In this document: one piece after another, positions 1-5,111 of the stretch
How the letters are laid out: every line of letters starts with the position of its first letter
Position numbering within the stretch: the stretch's first letter is position 1
NCBI GenBank assembly: GCA_036003885.1
Contig: DASYSA010000017.1
Coordinates: forward strand, 1-5,111
From: DASYSA01 sp036003885
GTDB lineage: Bacteria; Acidobacteriota; Blastocatellia; UBA7656
Reading direction: 5' to 3'
Length of the DNA stretch: 5,111 nucleotides
Notes under the pieces: model-generated
Databases searched by the model: none
Seen by the model: the letters and a program-made list of their open reading frames with translations, nothing else
What the model was told of the DNA's origin: nothing
Made by a program: the position numbers and the translations under genes

Positions 1-70
1 CGAATTTCGAATTGCGAATTTAGACCTGATTCGAACATGCAAAAATTCGAAATTCGCAATTCGAAATTCG
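1..70. repeat. Perfect 21-bp inverted repeat, arms 1-21 and 50-70
   Basis: Bases 50-70 are the exact reverse complement of bases 1-21, with a 28-base spacer between them. Both arms consist of 7-bp units with the core GAATT/AATTC. The left arm starts at the first base of the window, so the symmetry may continue further left; the right side continues with CAATTCC at 71-77, so an extended arm would be preceded by GGAATTG. The element is AT-rich, lies upstream of the candidate promoter of the first gene and contains no convincing coding sequence. It could form a long cruciform or RNA hairpin, or be the remnant of a dispersed palindromic repeat. There is no T-tract that would make it a standard terminator for a gene to the left. 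Confidence 0.9.
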
Positions 71-76
71 CAATTC
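44..76. repeat. Tandem heptamer array (AATTCGA / AATTCGC alternating)
   Basis: Units AATTCGA, AATTCGC, AATTCGA, AATTCGC start at 44, 51, 58 and 65, followed by a partial unit AATTC at 72. The higher-order period is therefore 14 bp and runs without error through 44-76. The left arm of the inverted repeat carries the same heptamers on the opposite strand (GAATT at 2, 9 and 16). The array forms the right arm of the palindrome and extends beyond it. Confidence 0.9.
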
Positions 77-84
77 CTTTGGCG

Positions 85-114
85 TTGACACTTCAACCTG
101 CGTGTAAGTATCGT
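85..114 (+). promoter_or_regulatory. Candidate sigma70-type promoter of the M16 operon
   Basis: A perfect -35 hexamer TTGACA lies at 85-90. The best -10 candidate at suitable distance is TATCGT at 109-114 (four of six consensus positions), giving an 18-bp spacer. Transcription would begin near 120-122, leaving a leader of about 45 bases before the first start codon. The weak -10 box makes this a prediction; alternatives such as TAAGTA at 105-110 have poorer spacing (14 bp). The palindromic repeat ends only 8 bases upstream of the -35 box. Confidence 0.4.
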
Positions 115-152
115 TATCAGTCACCAATTAACCGCAAACAAAAAACCACGAA

Positions 153-158
153 AGAGGA
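153..158 (+). promoter_or_regulatory. Ribosome binding site of the first M16 gene
   Basis: AGAGGA stands 9 bases before the ATG at 168. It is a moderate Shine-Dalgarno match, weaker than those of the next two genes, and supports this ATG, which is immediately followed by a typical signal peptide. Confidence 0.6.
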
Positions 159-167
159 AGCATCTCT

Positions 168-1904
168 ATGAAAAAAATGTTGTCCGCCGCTCTCTTCCTC
201 CTGGGATGTGTATCCCTCGCCACGGCGCAGAACGTACAGGTCCAGGAGGTCCTCCTGGACAATGGCATGAAGGTATTAATGGTGCCGCGCAGAGGTGATC
301 CTAACATCGCAGCGGGATGGATCGCCCGGGTCGGTTCGGTCAACGAACGGCCCGGCATTACAGGTATCTCGCACCTCTTTGAACATATGATGTTCAAAGG
401 AACACACAATATCGGAACCAGGAACGACGCCGAAGACTCGCGCATAATGGCCGAAATGGATCGTGTGAGAGGCGATATCGAACGTGAGCGGCAGGCGCTG
501 ATCAAGAAGCAGCGGCTTGGCGAGATTCCGGACGCAAAGGATCCCAAATACCGCAGTCAGAAACATCAGGAGCTCCTTCAGCAGATGGACAAACTGGAGA
601 AGCAGCAGAAAGACCTGATGGTAAAAGATGAGTTCGATCGAATCTACACAACGGCCGGCGGTTCGGGGATGAATGCCGGAACTACTAACGACTTCACGGT
701 GTATTTTATCAACGTCCCCGCCAACAAGCTGGAACTCTGGTTCTGGATGGAATCAGATCGTCTCTTGAAACCGGTATTTCGGGAGTTCTACACAGAGCGC
801 GACGTCGTCCACGAAGAGCGCCGCTTGCGCACGGACAGCACGCCGACTGGAAAGTTCGACGAAGAGTTCGAGGCGATGTTCTGGGATGCCTCTCCCTATT
901 CGTGGCCCGTGGTTGGCTGGCCAACCGATCTGGAAGGCATAACACGTCAGGAGGCGCTCGACTATTTTGCCGTGAATTACGCGCCCAACAACCTGACGGC
1001 CTGTCTGGTTGGAGACTTCGATCCGGCCAATGCGGCGACGCTGGCTCGCAAGTATTTCGGCCGGATTCCCCGCGGCCCTCGGGATCCCGAACCAGTGCGC
1101 ACCGGTGAAGTGAAGCAGCTTGCCGAGAAACGGATGATCGCTTACGCAGACACGAATCCGGAAGTGGTCTGCAGATACCACACAGTTGCCGATGGCCATA
1201 AGGATGAGTTCGCGCTGAACGTGATGGCCGACCTGCTCAATGGCAGGACTGGCAGGCTGTACAAATCGCTCGTGCTCAAGCAGAACGTCGCCAACAGCTC
1301 GTTTGCCGGACAGAATGGGCAGAAATATGAAGGCTACTTCCAACTTCGCGGAGTCGCCAAGCCGGGTCACACGCCTGAAGAAGTAGAGCAGGCGCTCTAC
1401 AAAGAGATAGAGCGACTCCAGAAGGAAGCTGTTCCGGATGAAGAGCTGCAGAAGGTCAAGAACCAGAATGCCGCCGGCGCATTCAGGCGCCTCCAGTCGA
1501 ATTTCAATCTAATGGTTCAACTCCTGGTCGCTGACGCGGACCGAGGGTGGCAGACCATCAATACCGACCCGCCTCGAACTCAAGCGGTGACTGCCCAGGA
1601 CATCATGCGAGTGGCGAATGGCTACTTCGCCCCTGAGAATCGGGCCGTCGCGATCTATTACACAAAGAAGAGCGGCGGCGCCGGTGAAGAGGATGCGGCG
1701 CTTGCGGGACTCAGCGACGAGGAGAAGCAACAGGTTCGCCGTCTGAAAGGGGCTCTGCCTCAGATGAAGGCGGACCAGATCAAAGGCGTACTATCGATGA
1801 TGGAACAACAGGCGGCCGCAGCTCCGCCGGAAAAGCAGAATGTCTTTAAGGCGATTAAGAAACTGCTCGAAGAGCGGCTCAAACAGCTTGAAGGAGGAAG
1901 ATAA
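168..1904 (+). CDS. Exported M16 family zinc metallopeptidase (active, HxxEH chain)
   Basis: This 578-residue protein is a secreted peptidase of the pitrilysin/insulinase (M16) family, which cleaves peptides inside a closed two-part chamber. A signal peptide covers residues 1-20 (KKM start, hydrophobic stretch, ATA before Gln21); Leu-Leu-Gly-Cys at 11-14 also resembles a lipoprotein box, so lipid anchoring cannot be excluded. The inverted zinc motif HLFEH is at residues 69-73 (His69 and His73 as ligands, Glu72 as catalytic base). By alignment with the ERxVVxEE motif (210-217), Glu217 is the third ligand. The ligand spacing of about 144 residues is roughly twice the usual 70-77, because a charged, probably coiled-coil insertion occupies about 84-158 before the conserved GGSGMNAGTTNDFTVYF block. 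The C-terminal M16 domain covers about 275-500, with GRTGRLYKSL at 359-368 in the usual substrate-binding region. Residues 500-578 add a charged helical tail. The gene overlaps the inactive M16 homologue downstream by one base, which suggests a heterodimer. Family assignment is firm; substrate is unknown. Confidence 0.93.
   Translation: MKKMLSAALFLLGCVSLATAQNVQVQEVLLDNGMKVLMVPRRGDPNIAAGWIARVGSVNERPGITGISHLFEHMMFKGTHNIGTRNDAEDSRIMAEMDRVRGDIERERQALIKKQRLGEIPDAKDPKYRSQKHQELLQQMDKLEKQQKDLMVKDEFDRIYTTAGGSGMNAGTTNDFTVYFINVPANKLELWFWMESDRLLKPVFREFYTERDVVHEERRLRTDSTPTGKFDEEFEAMFWDASPYSWPVVGWPTDLEGITRQEALDYFAVNYAPNNLTACLVGDFDPANAATLARKYFGRIPRGPRDPEPVRTGEVKQLAEKRMIAYADTNPEVVCRYHTVADGHKDEFALNVMADLLNGRTGRLYKSLVLKQNVANSSFAGQNGQKYEGYFQLRGVAKPGHTPEEVEQALYKEIERLQKEAVPDEELQKVKNQNAAGAFRRLQSNFNLMVQLLVADADRGWQTINTDPPRTQAVTAQDIMRVANGYFAPENRAVAIYYTKKSGGAGEEDAALAGLSDEEKQQVRRLKGALPQMKADQIKGVLSMMEQQAAAAPPEKQNVFKAIKKLLEERLKQLEGGR
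1891..1898 (+). promoter_or_regulatory. Ribosome binding site of the second M16 gene, inside the first
   Basis: AAGGAGGA lies in the last codons of the upstream gene (Glu-Gly-Gly region), 5 bases before the ATG at 1904. The stop codon TAA at 1902-1904 and the start codon share one base (TAATG), the classic arrangement for translational coupling. It decides this start over internal ATGs. Confidence 0.85.
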
Positions 1905-3469
1905 TGAGAATCAGACTTCTAAGAACGACCTCACCTTTGTTAGCTGTTTTGATGGCGACAATGTCGACCTCGGTTTCAATGGGCCAGGCCGCGAAGAGGG
2001 TCGCGCCTTCGGTTGGAGCTATCAACGGCCTTCAACAGTCGCAGATACCGGCGCGGCCGGAGGAGCTGAAGTATACGACGCTCAGTTACACGCCGCCCAA
2101 ACGCGACCAGTACCGTCACGTACTCTCCAATGGCGTAGTTGCCTACCTCGTGGAGGACCACGACTTTCCGCTGGTGAACGTGGTGGTTCAGGTCCGCACC
2201 GGGACTTATCTTGACCCGCGAGGAAAAGAAGGGCTGGCTTCGGCTACAGCAAGCCAGATCAGGGCAGGCGGCACGACGAGCAAGACCTCCGAGCAGTTCG
2301 ACGAGGCGGCGGATTTTCTTGCGGCCTCGATGAACAGCTTTATGGGCGACACGAGCGCTAACGCCAGCCTCAACTGTCTTGCAAAGGAGATCGACAAGGG
2401 CCTCGCGCTCTACTTCGAGATGCTGAGGAATCCAGGCTTTCAGGCCGACCGGCTGGCCCTCGCCAAGAGTCAGATCCTGCAGCAGATGGAGCGGCGAAAT
2501 GACCGCACTGATGCTATCGAGAACCGCGAGTGGACTCGGCTCATTCGAGGCGACGATTTTTATGCGAGCAGAGTCTCGACGAAAGCTTCGATCGAGGGGA
2601 TCACCCGCGACGACATGATCGCGTTCCACAAGAAGTACTACCACCCTGGCGGATTCATCTTTGCGGTCTCGGGTGATTTCAAGACCACTGAGATGATTGC
2701 AAAGCTGGAAGCCGCAATGCGCGGATGGGAAGCAGGCAAAGAGGCGGTTCCGGAGGTTCCAAAGCCGACTCATACTCCGGTGCCGGGCATGTACGCGGTG
2801 CATAAGGCGGATGTCAACCAGGGCCGCGTATCGATAGGCGAGATCTCGACGACTCGTGATAATCCCGACGCCTATGCTCTTGATATCATGAACGACATTC
2901 TCGGTGGGGGAGGATTCACTTCGCGCATAATGTCGAGAGTCCGGTCTGATGAAGGACTGGCCTACAGCGCCGGGTCCGGCTACGGCCTTGGAGTATATTT
3001 CCCCGGAATTTTTCGAGCCTCGTTTCAGTCCAAGAGCGCGAGCGTGGTGCAGGCCGCAGGGATAGTAATGGAGGAGATCGAGCGCATTCGAACCACGCCG
3101 GTTTCGAAGGAGGAGCTTGAGACGGCGGTCAACCAGGCCATCGAGGTTTTCCCTCGTTTCTTCGCGAGCGCAGGTCAGATTGCCAACACCTTCGCGAGTG
3201 ACGAATATACCAGGCGGCCGGCTGATTACTGGGCCAGGTATCGCGAGCGCATCAAGGCGGTCACTGCTGCTGATGTGCTCCGAGTGGCGAAGCAATATCT
3301 GCATCCGGACAAGATGGTGATCCTCATCGTCGGAAACATCGATGACATCACAAAGGGCAACCCTGACAAGCCTGAGTATTCGATTGGGAAGCTGGGGAAG
3401 GGAAACCAGATTCAGCGACTCCCACTTCCTGATCCATTGACTATGGTCTATCCCAAAGGCCAGTCCTGA
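1904..3469 (+). CDS. Exported M16 family homologue lacking the zinc site (partner chain)
   Basis: This 521-residue protein has the two-domain M16 fold but cannot bind zinc in the normal way. Residues 1 to about 28 form a signal peptide (basic RIRLLR, then a hydrophobic stretch, likely cut near Ser-Met-Gly-Gln). The N-terminal M16 domain runs from about 70 to 255. Where active members read G-L-A-H-x-x-E-H, this one reads G-L-A-S-A-T-A-S (110-117): both His are Ser and the catalytic Glu is Ala. The third-ligand region near 185-195 (ALAKSQILQQM) also lacks the Glu motif. The C-terminal domain (about 290-480) is well preserved, including GGGGFTSRIMSRVRSDEGLAYS at 334-355 with Arg341 and Tyr354, in the region where M16B partner chains supply substrate-binding Arg and Tyr. 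In characterised heterodimeric M16B peptidases such a chain completes the active chamber of the zinc-bearing chain; here that chain is encoded immediately upstream with a 1-base overlap. The reading is intact with no frameshift, so this is a maintained pseudoenzyme rather than a decayed gene. Confidence 0.92.
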   Translation: MRIRLLRTTSPLLAVLMATMSTSVSMGQAAKRVAPSVGAINGLQQSQIPARPEELKYTTLSYTPPKRDQYRHVLSNGVVAYLVEDHDFPLVNVVVQVRTGTYLDPRGKEGLASATASQIRAGGTTSKTSEQFDEAADFLAASMNSFMGDTSANASLNCLAKEIDKGLALYFEMLRNPGFQADRLALAKSQILQQMERRNDRTDAIENREWTRLIRGDDFYASRVSTKASIEGITRDDMIAFHKKYYHPGGFIFAVSGDFKTTEMIAKLEAAMRGWEAGKEAVPEVPKPTHTPVPGMYAVHKADVNQGRVSIGEISTTRDNPDAYALDIMNDILGGGGFTSRIMSRVRSDEGLAYSAGSGYGLGVYFPGIFRASFQSKSASVVQAAGIVMEEIERIRTTPVSKEELETAVNQAIEVFPRFFASAGQIANTFASDEYTRRPADYWARYRERIKAVTAADVLRVAKQYLHPDKMVILIVGNIDDITKGNPDKPEYSIGKLGKGNQIQRLPLPDPLTMVYPKGQS

Positions 3470-3480
3470 AAATGCGCAGC

Positions 3481-3550
3481 CACGAATCACACGAATTCCA
3501 CGAATCATCACGAATGATTCGTGTACATTCGCGCAATTAGTGTGATTCGC
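3481..3550. repeat. Imperfect 67-bp palindrome of CACGAATnn units
   Basis: Bases 3483-3515 pair with 3517-3549 around a single central base at 3516; 27 of 33 positions are complementary. The left half contains CACGAAT at 3481, 3490, 3499 and 3509, a spacing of 9, 9 and 10 bp; the right half mirrors it with ATTCGTG at 3517 and variants at 3527, 3536 and 3545 (10, 9, 9 bp). The innermost 15 bp (3509-3523) are a perfect palindrome apart from the central base. It fills most of the 112-base gap between the M16 pair and the hydrolase gene. No T-tract follows, so a standard intrinsic terminator is not supported. Candidates are a dispersed palindromic repeat, a multi-site protein binding array or an mRNA hairpin separating expression of the two parts. 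Confidence 0.88.
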
Positions 3551-3565
3551 CGCTGCATCGTTCTC

Positions 3566-3573
3566 AAGGAGGA
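3566..3573 (+). promoter_or_regulatory. Strong ribosome binding site of the hydrolase gene
   Basis: AAGGAGGA is 8 bases before the ATG at 3582, close to the ideal distance. It selects this start over the in-frame ATG at 3600 (Met7), and the selected start gives a complete signal peptide with a basic RSIRR head. Confidence 0.85.
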
Positions 3574-3581
3574 CAGAGACA

Positions 3582-4994
3582 ATGAGATCAATACGGCGTA
3601 TGTATTTCGTCCTTTGTGCCGCGGTATTCACCGCGACCATTGGCGCTGCCTTCGCGCAGGAGACCGCGCTCGACCGCTACATCGCGAAGCCGGATCCGAG
3701 CTACTCCTGGAAGCTGGCCAGCACGATTGTCGGCGACGGCTATAAGGGATATGTTCTTGACCTGACTTCGCAGACCTGGCGAACCGCGGCTGAAGTAGAC
3801 CGGCCGGCCTGGAAGCACTGGCTTACCATCGTCAAACCCGACAAGACCAATAGCACCAAAGCGCTGCTGTTCATTGGCGGAGGCAGCAACCGCGATGCGG
3901 CTCCCACTACGATCTCACAGCGGCTATCAAGCTTTGCGGTCGAGACGAATACCGTCATCGCCGAGTTGGGGATGGTCCCCAACCAGCCGCTCTTCTTTTC
4001 GGATTCCAGGGACAAGGGCCGCTCCGAAGATGACCTCATCGCCTACAGCCGGGTTAAGCAGATGCAAACCGGCGACGATACGTGGTTAGTCCGCCTGGCG
4101 ATGGTGAAGAGCGGCGTTCGCGCGTTGGATGCTGTTCAGGAGTTCCTTGCAAGCGAAGCGGGAGGCAAGCTCAAGGTCGATCAATTCGTCGTGTCGGGCG
4201 GATCGAAACGCGGCTGGACGACATGGCTCGTTGGCGCGGCGGACAAGCGCGTGATAGCAATCATGCCGACCGTCATAGATGCGCTGAATTCCCAGGTCAT
4301 CACGCGCCATCACTTTGAGGCTTATGGCTTTTTTTCACCGGCGCTCCAGGACTACGTCAATCACAAGATCTTTCCCGACAAGATAGGAACGCCCGAATAC
4401 AAGCACATACTCGATATCGAAGACCCGTACAACTACCGCAATCGCGAGCGGCTGAAGATCCCGAAATACCTGGTCAATGCCTCGGGGGATCAGTTCTTTC
4501 TGCCGGACAACTCGCAGTTCTATTTCAGCGATCTTCAGGGTGAGAAATACCTGCGATATGTTCCGAACGCGAAGCACAACCTGGCTGGGAGCGATGCGCG
4601 GGAGAGCTTGCTGGCTTTCTATCAAGCAGTTCTCACAGGCAAATCCCGTCCGCAGTTTTCATGGAAGAAAGAGAAGGATGGTTCGCTCGTGGTCACGGTC
4701 AAGGACAAGCCGCGAGAGGTGAATCTTTGGCAGGCGACCAATCCGAAAGCGCGGGACTTCCGAGTGGACACCATCGGCAATGCATACACGAGCACCCGGT
4801 TGAACGAGAACAAACCAGGTGTTTACATCGGCCAGGTGAGCAAGCCGCCTACAGGCTTCACGGCGTTCTTTGTGGAGTTGGTCTACGACAGCGGGGGCAA
4901 GTATCCATTTAAATTCACGACCGAAGTGAGTGTCGTGCCTGACGTGTTGCCATTCAAGTTTGAAGCTGCACGCGGAAAGCTGGCGGCCCAATAA
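3582..4994 (+). CDS. Exported PhoPQ-activated pathogenicity-related family alpha/beta-hydrolase
   Basis: This 470-residue protein belongs to the PhoPQ-activated pathogenicity-related family (Pfam PF10142), named after Salmonella PqaA, a member of the alpha/beta-hydrolase superfamily; I recognise it from its conserved blocks. A signal peptide covers residues 1-25 (RSIRR head, hydrophobic core, AFA before Gln26), placing the mature protein in the periplasm or outside the cell. The nucleophile elbow is VVSGGSKRGWTTWL at 203-216 with Ser208 as predicted nucleophile. NASGDQFFLPDNSQFY (299-314) supplies the likely acid Asp303 and LRYVPNAKHNL (324-334) the likely His332. Family blocks LLFIGGGSNRD (95-105) and IMPTVIDALNSQ (227-238) are also present. 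Residues from about 355 on look like a beta-rich C-terminal domain typical of the family. The reaction and substrate are not established for the family; an esterase, amidase or peptidase role is possible. The gene follows the M16 pair after a 112-base gap holding a palindrome, so it may share their transcript or be separate; no convincing promoter is visible in the gap. Confidence 0.93.
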   Translation: MRSIRRMYFVLCAAVFTATIGAAFAQETALDRYIAKPDPSYSWKLASTIVGDGYKGYVLDLTSQTWRTAAEVDRPAWKHWLTIVKPDKTNSTKALLFIGGGSNRDAAPTTISQRLSSFAVETNTVIAELGMVPNQPLFFSDSRDKGRSEDDLIAYSRVKQMQTGDDTWLVRLAMVKSGVRALDAVQEFLASEAGGKLKVDQFVVSGGSKRGWTTWLVGAADKRVIAIMPTVIDALNSQVITRHHFEAYGFFSPALQDYVNHKIFPDKIGTPEYKHILDIEDPYNYRNRERLKIPKYLVNASGDQFFLPDNSQFYFSDLQGEKYLRYVPNAKHNLAGSDARESLLAFYQAVLTGKSRPQFSWKKEKDGSLVVTVKDKPREVNLWQATNPKARDFRVDTIGNAYTSTRLNENKPGVYIGQVSKPPTGFTAFFVELVYDSGGKYPFKFTTEVSVVPDVLPFKFEAARGKLAAQ

Positions 4995-5111
4995 TGAGGC
5001 CACGACAGAGTGCGACCCGACCACAGTCAGTCTTGAACCAGACCTCGACGGCAGAAATCAGCCCTGCGAGGCGACACGCTCGGGCAGGCGGGCAATGTCC
5101 TGATCTTGCAT
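4995..5111. other. Downstream region without a complete gene
   Basis: No T-tract terminator, RNA gene or clear repeat is seen after the hydrolase stop. A plus-strand ATG overlapping that stop (TAATG at 4992-4996) opens a frame that stays open to the window edge, but it has no ribosome binding site and gives an arginine-rich product unlike a normal protein start, so it is not called. A weak stem (CGAG at 5067-5070 with CTCG at 5079-5082) is not convincing. Confidence 0.5.
5058..5111 (-). CDS. Possible C-terminal end of a convergent minus-strand gene (partial)
   Basis: Read on the minus strand from the right edge, an open frame encodes MQDQDIARLPERVASQG and stops at TGA (complement of 5058-5060). 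Most of its codons end in G or C, like the confirmed genes here, and the amino acid mix is that of an ordinary soluble protein end. The initial ATG coincides with the window edge by chance and need not be a start. Only 17 residues are visible and no family can be named. If real, the gene converges on the hydrolase gene with a 63-base gap. The alternative is that this is non-coding DNA. Confidence 0.25.
   Translation of the reverse strand: MQDQDIARLPERVASQG

Noticed and set aside
1..76. CRISPR array or phage attachment site
   Set aside because: There are no unique spacers between repeats; the repeats are contiguous 7-bp units, and no integrase or cas gene is in the window.
753..1370. A 205-residue minus-strand open frame inside the first M16 gene
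   Set aside because: It lies fully opposite the conserved M16 coding sequence and its product has no recognisable motif; it is an antisense shadow.
3437..3465. Promoter for the hydrolase gene starting with TTGACT
   Set aside because: No acceptable -10 box lies 16-18 bp downstream, and the candidate is inside the last codons of the second M16 gene.
1904..3469. Second M16 gene as a pseudogene because its active site is missing
   Set aside because: The frame is intact over 521 codons with signal peptide, strong ribosome binding site and conserved C-terminal motifs, which fits a functional inactive partner chain.
3481..3550. Intrinsic terminator for the M16 operon
   Set aside because: The palindrome is long, but it is AT-rich in its cores, its central loop is a single base and no T-tract follows on either strand, so it does not fit a standard terminator.
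1976..3640. A 554-residue open frame on the minus strand opposite the second M16 gene
   Set aside because: It is antisense to a gene with clear family motifs, has no ribosome binding site or recognisable domain, and begins in the palindromic spacer. Long antisense frames are common in GC-rich coding DNA.
4994..5111. Plus-strand gene starting at the ATG that overlaps the hydrolase stop
   Set aside because: The frame is open to the edge, but it has no ribosome binding site and its Arg/Gln/Ser/Pro-rich product looks like non-coding DNA; the TAATG overlap alone is not enough.

Overview
The window holds three complete plus-strand genes of one exported, probably proteolytic or hydrolytic locus, flanked and separated by two unusual ATTCG-rich palindromic intergenic elements. 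Base composition is moderately GC-rich in the genes (my estimate is high 50s percent) and clearly AT-richer in the repeat elements. Strong AAGGAGGA-type ribosome binding sites and classical signal peptides indicate a bacterium. The M16 metallopeptidase pair with a charged insertion, the PhoPQ-activated pathogenicity-related hydrolase and the GAATT/ATTCG intergenic repeats together suggest a Gram-negative soil bacterium, most likely Acidobacteriota. That assignment is inference from memory of such genomes, not a search result.

Layout. Positions 1-76 hold a perfect 21-bp inverted repeat built from 7-bp AATTCGN units. A candidate sigma70-type promoter (about 85-114) and a short leader follow. 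Gene 1 (168-1904) encodes an exported M16 zinc peptidase with an intact HxxEH site, and gene 2 (1904-3469) encodes an M16 homologue whose zinc site is erased. The two overlap by one base (TAATG), so they are almost certainly co-transcribed and translationally coupled. The spacer 3470-3581 contains a 67-bp imperfect palindrome made of CACGAATnn units at 9-10 bp spacing, then a strong ribosome binding site. Gene 3 (3582-4994) encodes an exported alpha/beta-hydrolase of the PhoPQ-activated pathogenicity-related family (Pfam PF10142) with a recognisable Ser-Asp-His triad. The last 117 bases have no complete gene; the end of a minus-strand gene may enter at the right edge.

How the genes may work together. 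In characterised two-chain M16B peptidases one chain carries the zinc site and the other is catalytically dead but completes the closed chamber and helps bind substrate. Genes 1 and 2 fit that scheme: an exported, probably periplasmic, peptide-degrading heterodimer. The hydrolase of gene 3 is exported to the same compartment; its substrate is unknown for the family, and a functional link to the peptidase pair rests only on adjacency. The genes belong to known families. The least explained parts of the window are the two periodic palindromes.
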